Assembly: GCF_019443285.1 (NCBI RefSeq)
Contig: NZ_CP080327.1
Location: forward strand, 1 to 64,000
From: Aquisediminimonas profunda
GTDB lineage: Bacteria; Pseudomonadota; Alphaproteobacteria; Sphingomonadales; Sphingomonadaceae
DNA length: 64,000 bases
Reading direction: 5' to 3'
A program made the translations under genes and the position numbers. Shown one piece after another: positions 49,216 to 57,705 of the stretch. Within the stretch, counting starts at the first letter, position 1. Every line of letters starts with the position of its first letter. Below the pieces are notes generated by a model, which was not told the DNA's origin, did no database searches, and saw only the letters and a program-made list of their open reading frames with translations.

Positions 49216-49490
49216 GAACTACTCTCCTGAAAACTGGCAGCGGGAACATAGAATGCAGAATGCAGAACTCAAGCTTCTGTCTCGAGACACTCAAGGCAAG
49301 GGCAAGGCAACACAGGGTGTTGCCGGGCCGACTTTCAAAAAAAGCCTGCGCGGCAGCTTGAGGAATTGCCAATTTGCATCCAAGGCAGCCCCAACAGCCT
49401 TTGGCGAAGGGGCCGCCGATCGTCTGTAGCCGGCATGAGGGCGTCAATGCTCGAAGCCGACTTCGTGGAACAACGCAGAAGGAGAAAAGA
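49216..49490. other. 275-bp divergent promoter region
   Basis: This spacer separates the minus-strand methyltransferase-like gene from the plus-strand VOC gene and must contain both promoters. A strong ribosome binding site AGAAGGAG lies at its right end before the VOC start. No palindrome or riboswitch was recognised. Confidence 0.5.
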
Positions 49491-49871
49491 ATGTATAGTC
49501 ACATCATGGTGGGTGCCAATGACATCGAGGCGTCCAAGAAGTTCTATGACGCCGTGCTTGGCACGCTGGGTGTCCCGCCGGGCAACGCGGACGACAAGGG
49601 TCGCGTATTCTATATGACCAAGACGGGCATCTTCGCGATCACCAAGCCGATCAATGGCGAGCCCGCATGTGGCGCGAACGGCGGAACCATCGGCTTTGCA
49701 GTCGAAAGCCCTGAACAGGGCAATGCCTGGCACGCCGCAGGCATCGCCAATGGCGGCACGACCTGTGAAGATCCGCCAGGGGTTCGCGAAGGCGCCATGG
49801 GCGCACTGTTCCTTGCCTATCTGCGCGATCCGGCAGGCAACAAGATCTGCGCCTTGCACCGGATGGGCTGA
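49491..49871 (+). CDS. VOC family (glyoxalase-like) protein
   Basis: A 126-residue protein with the vicinal-oxygen-chelate fold. The first module includes YSHIMVGANDIEASKKFYDAVLG, with the metal-ligand His in SHIMVG, and the second ends in YLRDPAGNKICALHRM. AGAAGGAG lies 6 bp before the ATG, fixing the start. It is 5 bp upstream of fghA. In alphaproteobacteria a VOC gene often accompanies the glutathione-dependent formaldehyde pathway, so a role with S-formylglutathione or S-hydroxymethylglutathione is plausible but unproven. Confidence 0.88.
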   Translation: MYSHIMVGANDIEASKKFYDAVLGTLGVPPGNADDKGRVFYMTKTGIFAITKPINGEPACGANGGTIGFAVESPEQGNAWHAAGIANGGTTCEDPPGVREGAMGALFLAYLRDPAGNKICALHRMG

Positions 49872-49876
49872 TACCA

Positions 49877-50719
49877 ATGACCCTGGACACTGTCTCGACC
49901 AACAAAAGCCATGGCGGTGTCCAGGGCGTTTACCGGCATCAGTCGCGCGCCACGGGGACGGAGATGACATTTTCCGTCTTCGTGCCACCGCATGCGGACG
50001 GTGCGAAACTGCCCGTCATCTGGTATCTTTCAGGCCTCACCTGCACGCATGCCAATGTGACGGACAAAGGGGAATTCCGGAAAGCCTGCGCAGAACTGGG
50101 CCTGATCTTTGTGGCCCCCGACACGTCTCCGCGTGGCGAAGGAGTCCCGGACGATCCCGACGGCGCCTATGACTTCGGCCTTGGCGCGGGCTTCTATGTC
50201 AATGCCACACAAGAGCCCTTCGCCCGCAACTATCGCATGCGGGACTATATCGAAAACGAACTGCCTGAGATCCTCGCAGGGAATTTTCCCGCCGACATGG
50301 CACGTCAGGGCATTACGGGGCACTCGATGGGTGGCCATGGGGCACTGACCATAGCTTTGCGCAACCCGGAACGCTTCCGCTCAACCTCGGCCTTCGCGCC
50401 CATCGTCGCGCCGACACAATGTCCCTGGGGTGAAAAGGCGCTCGGTGGCTATCTGGGAGACGACAGGGCTGCGTGGAAGGAATATGACGCCTGTGCCCTG
50501 ATCAAAAACGGTGCGCGTTTGGCCGACCTTCTGATCGACCAGGGTGACGCCGACACAAATCTTGAAACACAACTCAAGACCGATCTGCTGCGGCAGGCCT
50601 GCGCCTCAGCAGGGATGCAGGCAACGATCCGCATGCAACCCGGTTATGATCATTCCTATCTGTTTGTATCCACGTTCATGGCAGATCATTTGCGCTGGCA
50701 CGCAGATCGGCTTGGGTAA
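49877..50719 (+). CDS. fghA: S-formylglutathione hydrolase
   Basis: A 280-residue alpha/beta hydrolase that splits S-formylglutathione to formate and glutathione. The nucleophile is in GHSMGGHGAL, the oxyanion region is WYLSGLTCTHAN, and the Asp and His of the triad are in LLIDQGDAD and YDHSYLFVS. The typical length is 276-282. It is 5 bp after the VOC gene. The S-hydroxymethylglutathione dehydrogenase partner is not in the window. Its stop is 9 bp from the 3' end of the convergent SET gene. Confidence 0.96.
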   Translation: MTLDTVSTNKSHGGVQGVYRHQSRATGTEMTFSVFVPPHADGAKLPVIWYLSGLTCTHANVTDKGEFRKACAELGLIFVAPDTSPRGEGVPDDPDGAYDFGLGAGFYVNATQEPFARNYRMRDYIENELPEILAGNFPADMARQGITGHSMGGHGALTIALRNPERFRSTSAFAPIVAPTQCPWGEKALGGYLGDDRAAWKEYDACALIKNGARLADLLIDQGDADTNLETQLKTDLLRQACASAGMQATIRMQPGYDHSYLFVSTFMADHLRWHADRLG

Positions 50720-50728
50720 GCGCCAAGC

Positions 50729-51958
50729 CTAACGCGCGCCAATGCGGTTGCGTGACGGAGCGGCGCCGGATCGCCGTAACGCCTGTGGCGAGCGACGCGC
50801 AGGCGGCCTGTCGATGCCGCCGGGAACAACTGGCCGAGCCGGCTGACCAAGTTGTGGAAAGGCCGTGTCCTGCGTGGGCTTGACCCGCCGGGTCTTCCAG
50901 AGAAGCTGCATGAGCGGACTTGCAGGGGGTGGCTCATCACGATCCGCGAAACTGATCTGAATCGCATGAAGGCCGCGGCGACACCCCTTTGCGCGACAAT
51001 CGCAAGCCATAGTCCATTGGGGGTCAACCTCCGACGTTGAATAGTCGAACGTAATTTCCTCCCCCTTGGCAATAGGCCGAAGAGCAAAGAGTTGGCGCTT
51101 CGGACCAAAACAGGCGTTGGGCTCACAACTGTGGTTGAGCTTGTTGAGCGGAGGATCGGGATCCATCCAGAGCCCGGGACCTAGGCCGACAAAATCGGGG
51201 TCCTGCCCGGTCCGTGAATTGCCATAGACCGTGCCGGTCATCGTCCAGATTTTTTCGCCAGCCGCAAACGGCCGCCCTGCAAAAACGCCTTCCCCAGCGA
51301 TCGGACTCGTATCGTGATAGATGAACGAGCCACCACCCCCGAAATAGCGTCCGGCGAGCGTCTTGCGCAAAGAAAACAATGCCATGGCAACATGGAGGAC
51401 CACGTTTGCAACCGGGTACATCAGCAGTACGGGCTGATCGAGGCCGGTCGTGACAAGCGTTGCGGCAGTCAGGAAGATATAGGCCAGCGACCAGACGATC
51501 CACGGCAATGGCTGTTCGCGTCTTGGATCCCGCCAGGTCGAACGCAGGATCGGCATGAACGATGTCAGCGTGGTGACATTGCCAAGAAACAGAAAGACGG
51601 CCGCATAGGCAGCTTTATCGACGTCGGCGAAGACCATCACCGCAAATCCGATCGTCAGCCACAAGTCCGCGGAAAAAATGATTGCTTCAAACCGGTCTAC
51701 AGGCTCTGTCGCATTCTTCCTCAGGCACATAAGGGCAACAATCACGCTCATCCCGGCGCAGGCAAACAACAGCAATAATTCAGCCAAAACCGCGCCATTC
51801 TGCCATGCAAGAAAGGCAACGAGCGACGTGCCGTAAGCAAACATCAAGTAACTGGCGGCATTGGGGCGAATTGATCGCCTGAGGAAGTTGCGGATGTAAA
51901 GGAGGTATCCAGAAATCTGGAATACCGCCGCCAATACACCCAGAACGCTACCGATCAC
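50729..51958 (-). CDS. Seven-helix membrane protein fused to a SET domain
   Basis: A 409-residue protein with an unusual plan. Residues 1-196 contain about seven hydrophobic helices (near 1-22, 35-53, 56-78, 90-112, 118-138, 151-171, 175-196); the first three and last three look like a repeat around a single linker helix, each ending in LRK. Residues about 213-331 form a SET domain: SPIAGEGVFA (218-227), NHSCEPN (275-281), GEEITFDY (299-306) and post-SET cysteines C319, C321, C326, which together with the NHSC cysteine could bind zinc. A basic, Pro-rich tail follows. The GTG at 51958 is chosen because GGGAGG lies 5-6 bp upstream; GTG at 51985 is an alternative. The methylated target is unknown. 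Confidence 0.87.
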   Translation of the reverse strand: MIGSVLGVLAAVFQISGYLLYIRNFLRRSIRPNAASYLMFAYGTSLVAFLAWQNGAVLAELLLLFACAGMSVIVALMCLRKNATEPVDRFEAIIFSADLWLTIGFAVMVFADVDKAAYAAVFLFLGNVTTLTSFMPILRSTWRDPRREQPLPWIVWSLAYIFLTAATLVTTGLDQPVLLMYPVANVVLHVAMALFSLRKTLAGRYFGGGGSFIYHDTSPIAGEGVFAGRPFAAGEKIWTMTGTVYGNSRTGQDPDFVGLGPGLWMDPDPPLNKLNHSCEPNACFGPKRQLFALRPIAKGEEITFDYSTSEVDPQWTMACDCRAKGCRRGLHAIQISFADRDEPPPASPLMQLLWKTRRVKPTQDTAFPQLGQPARPVVPGGIDRPPARRSPQALRRSGAAPSRNRIGAR

Positions 51959-51987
51959 GCCAACCTCCCACAATTGGCAATTCACAC

Positions 51988-52013
51988 GCGTTAACCATGA
52001 TCATGGTTAACGC
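51988..52013. promoter_or_regulatory. Perfect 26-bp palindrome in a divergent promoter region
   Basis: Each half reads GCGTTAACCATGA outward-in, symmetrical around the 52000/52001 axis without mismatch. It lies 30 bp upstream of the SET gene start on one side and 158 bp upstream of the GGDEF-EAL gene on the other. It is better read as an operator for a dimeric regulator than as a terminator because there is no loop or T-run. It contains TTAACC, but not the TTAA-N7-TTAA spacing of a full CtrA site. Confidence 0.8.
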
Positions 52014-52171
52014 ATTGTAATTCCATTATCTCATCGGGATTCCGCGGTCAAACGCTATTGCAATTGGTATATTTTTCACCGGTTTGACGATCTGAACGAG
52101 CGCGGGCTGACGGGCGCTCCTTTACGGTCTTTTAACGACGCTCCTTTAGATTGCCAGTCTGGGGCACCCGA

Positions 52172-54457
52172 ATGGCAATATTCTTGAAACGACCAGATTT
52201 CGCATCGACATCACCGGTGAAGAGGCTTGTCCTGCCGATGGTGCTTGTGATGCTTGGCCTTGCCATGCTGCTCCTCGGGGTCACGGTCTATTCCGGCAGG
52301 ACAATGGATCAGGACGCCATCGCACGCCAGCAAGCGCTGATCGACAATGCGTTCACGACACGTCTGAACAGTGCGGTCGGAGAATTGCGGAGCGTCGCCT
52401 GGTGGGATGATACGGTAAAATATACCGCGCCCGAAACGTTTGACCGGGACTGGCTGGACCGGGAAATCGGCAGCTACATGAATGAATCCTATCATCACGA
52501 CCGGCTGATCATCTTCGATGAACGCAACCGGCCGATCTATGTGCACGGCGAAGGCACTGGCCTTGGCAGCCGGCAACTTGCCATTGATGTTGCAGCAACA
52601 GTGCCCCTGTTGCGCCAAGCCCGTGGCGGTCCTGACGTGTCACCAAGGATCGAAACGAACGCGGGCAAAGGCGAACTTTATGAATATGGCGGCACGGACA
52701 ATCGCAAGTTCGGCCGCGGCATTGGTGCGATCATCAGAATTGAGGGCAAGCCGGCTCTCGCCACTGCTTTGCTGATTACACCGTCTTATGACATTGCCAA
52801 AACCTCGCCCACACGTCGTGTGGTGCTTTCGATTATTGACGTGACCCAGCCTGTGCTGACCGAAATCGGACGCAGCGCGTTGATGCCCGATCTTTCGTTC
52901 AGGCTCGCAAATGACAAGCGTCTGGGCAGTTTCGACCTGAAGACCGATGACGGGCAACTGCTTGCCAAATTGAACTGGACACCCAAACAGCCCGGCAGCG
53001 AAATGGTGCAACGGGTGCTCCCCGGCATCTTGTCAGTCATCGGCGCGGCTCTTGTCTTTCTTGTCATTCTGATGGGCCGATTGGTCACCTCGACAAAGCA
53101 GCTTGCCGCGCGAGAAGCCGATGCACGCTTTCTCGCCGACCATGACGCCTTGACCGGCCTGGCGAACAGGCGGCGGCTGGAAAGCCTGTTCGTGGACTTC
53201 TTCACAAAGCCGCAGCAGGTCCATCAAAGGGTCGCTGTTGCCTGTGTCGATCTTGATCGCTTCAAGGACATCAATGACACGCTGGGTCACAATGCAGGCG
53301 ACGAGCTCATCAAGGCAGTCGGCGAACGGCTGAAATCGAAGCTGAATCCGGATGACACGCTCGCTCGACTGGGCGGGGACGAATTTGCAATCATGCGACC
53401 GGTGCATTCCGAACAGGACGCAGACATTCTCTCTGACCTGATTGCAGACTGTTTTTCAGAGTCCTTCCTGGTCATGGGCCATTTGATCGAGGCCAATGCA
53501 TCGACAGGACTCGCCTTTGCGAGCAGCCAGAACAGCTTTGGCGATACGATCAAGCGCGCGGACATTGCGCTCTATAATGCGAAGGCAAACGGACGCGGAC
53601 GCCTGACCCGATTTACGAAGGCCATGGCGGACGAGATCGAACATCGCCATGCGATTCAGGTTGATCTGCGGCGCGCGCTGACCGAGCGGGAGTTGACGCT
53701 CAATTACCAACCGATTGTCGAAGCGGCATCGGGCGCCATCACTTCGGTTGAGGCTCTGCTGCGCTGGAACAGCCCGACGCATGGTTTCGTCCCGCCTGAC
53801 CTGTTCGTCTCAATTGCCGAAGAAGTCGGGCTGATGGCCGAACTCGGACGGTTCGTTATCGAACAGGCCATCGAGGACGCGCGACGCTGGCCGGAACTCA
53901 CGACGGCCATCAATATTTCGCCTGCGCAGCTGCGGTCTGCGACCATCCTGCATGACCTCCTCGAGCCCGCGAAGAGATTTGGCGTTTCACCGAGCCGGAT
54001 CACGATCGAGATCACGGAATCCGTCCTGATGTCGAGCGACGACCGCACGCTGCGTGTGCTCAACGAACTCAAGCGGCATGGCTTCACGCTCGCGCTTGAC
54101 GATTTCGGGACGGGCTATTCAAGTCTGGCCTATATTCGCGATTTCCCCTTCGACAAGCTCAAGATCGACCGCAGTTTCGTCCAAGGCCTGTCCGAGAGCG
54201 AGCGTTCTCTCGCGATCGTCGAAGGCGTCGTGAAATTCGGCAAGATCCTGGGCCGCGAAATTGTCGCAGAGGGAATCGAAACCGAAGCGGAAATGGCCGC
54301 GATGCAAAAGGCTGGCGCGACGCATCTTCAAGGCTACCTCTTCTCGCGCGCCCTTCCAGCTGATCATATCGAAGCGATCGCAGCGACATTCGGCACGACA
54401 AGCACGGCGACACCATCGCGCAAGACAGCCGCTCGACGGGCCCGCGCACTGAGCTAG
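52172..54457 (+). CDS. CHASE4-GGDEF-EAL cyclic-di-GMP signalling protein
   Basis: A 761-residue membrane protein. Helix 1 (about 20-40) and helix 2 (about 284-306) flank a periplasmic CHASE4 sensory domain. The diguanylate cyclase domain has an intact GGDEF at 401-405, and the phosphodiesterase domain has EALLRW (EAL at 527-529), the NISPAQL segment and DDFGTGYSSL at about 642, with KIDRSFV. Both catalytic signatures look intact, so the direction of activity cannot be predicted. The ATG at 52172 is chosen over TTG at 52151. It is divergent from the SET gene. Confidence 0.93.
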   Translation: MAIFLKRPDFASTSPVKRLVLPMVLVMLGLAMLLLGVTVYSGRTMDQDAIARQQALIDNAFTTRLNSAVGELRSVAWWDDTVKYTAPETFDRDWLDREIGSYMNESYHHDRLIIFDERNRPIYVHGEGTGLGSRQLAIDVAATVPLLRQARGGPDVSPRIETNAGKGELYEYGGTDNRKFGRGIGAIIRIEGKPALATALLITPSYDIAKTSPTRRVVLSIIDVTQPVLTEIGRSALMPDLSFRLANDKRLGSFDLKTDDGQLLAKLNWTPKQPGSEMVQRVLPGILSVIGAALVFLVILMGRLVTSTKQLAAREADARFLADHDALTGLANRRRLESLFVDFFTKPQQVHQRVAVACVDLDRFKDINDTLGHNAGDELIKAVGERLKSKLNPDDTLARLGGDEFAIMRPVHSEQDADILSDLIADCFSESFLVMGHLIEANASTGLAFASSQNSFGDTIKRADIALYNAKANGRGRLTRFTKAMADEIEHRHAIQVDLRRALTERELTLNYQPIVEAASGAITSVEALLRWNSPTHGFVPPDLFVSIAEEVGLMAELGRFVIEQAIEDARRWPELTTAINISPAQLRSATILHDLLEPAKRFGVSPSRITIEITESVLMSSDDRTLRVLNELKRHGFTLALDDFGTGYSSLAYIRDFPFDKLKIDRSFVQGLSESERSLAIVEGVVKFGKILGREIVAEGIETEAEMAAMQKAGATHLQGYLFSRALPADHIEAIAATFGTTSTATPSRKTAARRARALS

Positions 54458-54490
54458 GTGCAGCGGCTGACTGCCATGGCCGGACAGGGC

Positions 54491-55192
54491 CTAAGTGGCG
54501 AGCACGATGGCCCAAATACTGGCAAACCAAAGCAGCGCTCCGCCCGTGACTGCTTGGATGCGGCGCGCAAACGCCCAGTCATAGGCGAACAGAGCGAGGA
54601 AAAAGGAAACCCACACCGCAAACAAAGTCGGAAGGAAGACCGCATCGATCTGCGCCTCTGTCAAACCGGTCATGAACGGGACGAGGAGTTGATCATAGGC
54701 TCTTGCCAATATGGGCTCGAGCATGAAGAGCGTGCCTGTATACATGAAGCGCTTGTGCCGTTCCGGCGTTCGCCGGAAGCGGTAACCCAATCCGACGAAC
54801 AGGGCATAGCTCGGCAGCAAGAGCCGATTGGCTCTCACTTCGGGTGTCATTAAAGCCCAGCCCTTCCAGACAACGACAAAAACCCAGATTGTGCTGAGCG
54901 TAACCCCGATTGCAGCCACAAGCGCAAACATCCCAAGCTTGCGGTGCAGCCTGACGTTGCCTCGACTGACGAGCAGGCTTTGGGCCAGAAACGCAATCAT
55001 CCAACTCCCGCAAAAGAGGCCGTGGACAATGAATTTGGGATCACTGTTGCTGGGTTGCCCGACGTCGGTGAACAAATTGTCCGAAAAACCCGCTATGGTC
55101 AGGAAAAGCAGCAAAAGGCTGGCAATCGGGAAGAACCAGTTGCGACGACCGGACGCCTGAAAGCCGGTCCTGCCAAGTGTCTGCTCCGCCAT
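54491..55192 (-). CDS. Membrane protein of unknown function
   Basis: A 233-residue integral membrane protein with six to seven hydrophobic segments. Conserved-looking parts are KFIVHGLFCGSWMIAFLAQSLLV, NVRLHRKLGM (a charged His-containing loop) and RRTPERHKRFMYTGTLFML. The histidine pairs recall DUF2306/cytochrome-like membrane proteins, but no firm family is claimed. The ATG at 55192 gives MAEQTLGRTG. It is 33 bp convergent with the CHASE4 protein gene and 105 bp after the start of the next minus-strand gene's stop. Confidence 0.65.
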   Translation of the reverse strand: MAEQTLGRTGFQASGRRNWFFPIASLLLLFLTIAGFSDNLFTDVGQPSNSDPKFIVHGLFCGSWMIAFLAQSLLVSRGNVRLHRKLGMFALVAAIGVTLSTIWVFVVVWKGWALMTPEVRANRLLLPSYALFVGLGYRFRRTPERHKRFMYTGTLFMLEPILARAYDQLLVPFMTGLTEAQIDAVFLPTLFAVWVSFFLALFAYDWAFARRIQAVTGGALLWFASIWAIVLAT

Positions 55193-55297
55193 GTCGCTTG
55201 CTGACCCCCCACCCATGGAGGCCAAGCGTTGCACTTTTCAAATGCAAAGCCAATGCGAATCTGAACGCGCCGCAGCGTCTCGGTGCGACGGGTCCGA

Positions 55298-57649
55298 TCA
55301 GGCGACGGCGCGCTCCGGTTCAGCGCCAAGCAATGCGCGAGCTTCGGCGGCAGGCATTGGCCGACCGTAGAGATAGCCCTGAATCTTGCGGCAACCCAGG
55401 CGGTTTACCATGCGGCATTCTTCTTCGGTCTCAACACCTTCGGCCGTTGTCGTCATGCCCAGACTATCGGCCAAGGCAACGACGGCCCGAATGATGGCCA
55501 GACTTTCTGGCGCATTCTTTGCCGCACCTTGCACAAAGCTGCGATCCACCTTGATGGTCGAGAAGCGGGTCTTCGAGAGATAGCCAAGCGACGAATAGCC
55601 GGTGCCAAAGTCGTCAAGCGCAAGCCTGACGCCCATGGCCAGAATCTTGTCCAGCACGGCCACGGCATGCGTACCTTCGTGCATGAACACACTTTCGGTC
55701 ACTTCGACTTCGAGGCGATTTGGATCAAGCCCGGCCTGGGCCAATGCCGAAACGACCGTCGAGGCGAAACTGTTGTCGTGCAGCTGTTCTGCGGACACGT
55801 TGACGGCCACACGGACCGTCGCGGGCCATTTGGCGGCTTCCTTGCAGGCTGTCCGCAAGACCCACTCACCAATCGGTCCGATCAGACGGGCATCCTCCGC
55901 AATCGGGATGAATTTGGCTGGCGAGACGGTCCCCAGCTCCGGATTGGTCCAGCGAAGCAATGCCTCAAAGCTCTCGATCGTCCCGGACTGTGCATTCACG
56001 ACCGGCTGGTAGTGAACCTCGAACTCATTCCGTTCGAGCGCCTTGCGCAGCGCAATCTCTATGACACGGCGTTCTTCTGCATGAACGTGCAACTGCGGCT
56101 CGTAGCAGTGAAACACGCCGCCGCCTTCATCCTTGGAACGATAGAGCGCAAGGTCGGCCGACCGGATCAGTGTTTCGACCGTACGTCCGTCTCTTGGCCC
56201 AATCGCGGTTCCGATGCTTGCCCCGATATAAAGCGTGTACTGATCAACCTCATAGGGCTGCGACAAGGTGTCGATGATAGACTGTGCAAGCTTGGCCATC
56301 TTTGCAGGATCGTTCGCGTCTTTCACGACAACGGCAAACTCATCCCCGCCAAGGCGGCCGCAAAGTTCGTTCTCGCTCATGATCGAGCGGAGCCGCTCAG
56401 AGACGCGGGTCAGCAGGCGGTCTCCAATTGGATGCCCAAGCGTGTCATTCACGGCCTTGAAGCGGTCAAGGTCAATCATCATGAAGCCACAGCGGCTGCG
56501 CCAACGTTCGGCCTCGGACATTGCAATTGCGAGAGTCTCGTTGACAAGAAGCCGGTTGGGCATGCCCGTCAGCGTGTCATAACGGGCCATGCGGTTGATC
56601 TTGTCCGCACTGCGGCGTTGTTCCGTCACGTCAGAGCCGACACCGCGGAATCCAAGAAATGCTCCACTTTCGTCGTAGCGGGGAGACGCGGACAGCTCCC
56701 ACCAGCGCGTGACACCGTCGATCTGTACGGGCAGAACAAGATCGCTGAAGCTTTCCCTGTTCTTGAGCTTGTCGGCAAGTTCACGCAGGCCTGCAGGGAA
56801 ATTGCCCGCCTCCCAGGTGTCACCCGCTATGATCTGCAAAAGCGGCTTTGTTTCGAGCGCCGTAGGCTCGACCCCAAGCGCAACAGCAAGGCGCGGCGAA
56901 ACATGCGTCAGGCAGCGCGATGCATCCGTCTGCCACATCCAGTCGCCGCCTGAATCTTCATATTCGCGAAGCAGGAGGCTGACGACCTCGGTTTTCTCCC
57001 TCAGAACGAGCTGATTGAGCTTGTGCAGAATGATTGTGCGGCCATTGACGAGGCAGGCGGCAGTCAGGGCAACCGAATAGGCAATGGCTGTCACGGCAAT
57101 CAGCGGCATGCCAAGCCGGTACATCATGAAGGCCAGTCCGGACCCGACAGTCATCAGGAAGCATGCAGTGGCAGCCGGCACGGCAGACAAGGCAAAGGCA
57201 GCGCAACCCATCATCGCGGTCGCAACCGACCAGACGGTCAGAACCTGGTCGCGGCCGCCATCAATGCCAAGCGTGATCGGCAAGGCTGTCCAGCAGAGGG
57301 CCGCGGCAACAAGGCTCAATGTTTCCCGGTGCAGTTCCAGTCGCGTTGCCATCACCGCATAACCACGATTACTGCGGATATGTGGCCAGGCAAGCAGCGA
57401 CGATACGACAACGACACCGGCAAACCAGCCGAGAAGAACCGGCGGAGACGCAGTTGGTCCGAGTGTCGCCACGACCACACAGCCTGCCATGATGCTCACC
57501 GCCAAGCGGAGCAAGGCAAAGTTCTGCACGAGATTGATCTGTTCTGCGCGCACGCGCGCCCACTCCTCCGTCCCCGGGTCCTTGATGCCGAGGAGGGTCA
57601 GCCAGTCATGGCTGGTATCAGTCTGGGTCGACTTGTTACGCTTTTTCAC
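55298..57649 (-). CDS. Membrane PAS-GGDEF-EAL cyclic-di-GMP signalling protein
   Basis: A 783-residue protein. About six transmembrane helices (residues 45-205) form an integral membrane sensor, followed by a PAS domain (about 240-345, with CLTHVSPRLAVALGVEP and GFRGVGSDVTEQR), a GGDEF domain with intact GGDEF near 433-437, and an EAL domain with FEALLRW (EAL 562-564) and DDFGTGYSSLGYL. The start is GTG at 57649. It has no clear operon partners. With the CHASE4 protein it gives two complete hybrid cyclase/phosphodiesterases within 6 kb. Confidence 0.93.
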   Translation of the reverse strand: MKKRNKSTQTDTSHDWLTLLGIKDPGTEEWARVRAEQINLVQNFALLRLAVSIMAGCVVVATLGPTASPPVLLGWFAGVVVVSSLLAWPHIRSNRGYAVMATRLELHRETLSLVAAALCWTALPITLGIDGGRDQVLTVWSVATAMMGCAAFALSAVPAATACFLMTVGSGLAFMMYRLGMPLIAVTAIAYSVALTAACLVNGRTIILHKLNQLVLREKTEVVSLLLREYEDSGGDWMWQTDASRCLTHVSPRLAVALGVEPTALETKPLLQIIAGDTWEAGNFPAGLRELADKLKNRESFSDLVLPVQIDGVTRWWELSASPRYDESGAFLGFRGVGSDVTEQRRSADKINRMARYDTLTGMPNRLLVNETLAIAMSEAERWRSRCGFMMIDLDRFKAVNDTLGHPIGDRLLTRVSERLRSIMSENELCGRLGGDEFAVVVKDANDPAKMAKLAQSIIDTLSQPYEVDQYTLYIGASIGTAIGPRDGRTVETLIRSADLALYRSKDEGGGVFHCYEPQLHVHAEERRVIEIALRKALERNEFEVHYQPVVNAQSGTIESFEALLRWTNPELGTVSPAKFIPIAEDARLIGPIGEWVLRTACKEAAKWPATVRVAVNVSAEQLHDNSFASTVVSALAQAGLDPNRLEVEVTESVFMHEGTHAVAVLDKILAMGVRLALDDFGTGYSSLGYLSKTRFSTIKVDRSFVQGAAKNAPESLAIIRAVVALADSLGMTTTAEGVETEEECRMVNRLGCRKIQGYLYGRPMPAAEARALLGAEPERAVA

Positions 57650-57705
57650 ACCGCATCATATAGGCGGCGGGAGTTAGCAAATGGTAAGCAGTTCGTGTAC
57701 GATCT

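Noticed and set aside
51988-52013. The 26-bp palindrome as a terminator
   Set aside because: It has no loop or T-run and lies between divergent start codons, not after a gene.
55283-56953. Long plus-strand open frame opposite the PAS-GGDEF-EAL gene
   Set aside because: Antisense shadow of a conserved gene with GGDEF and EAL motifs; the product has no recognisable domain.
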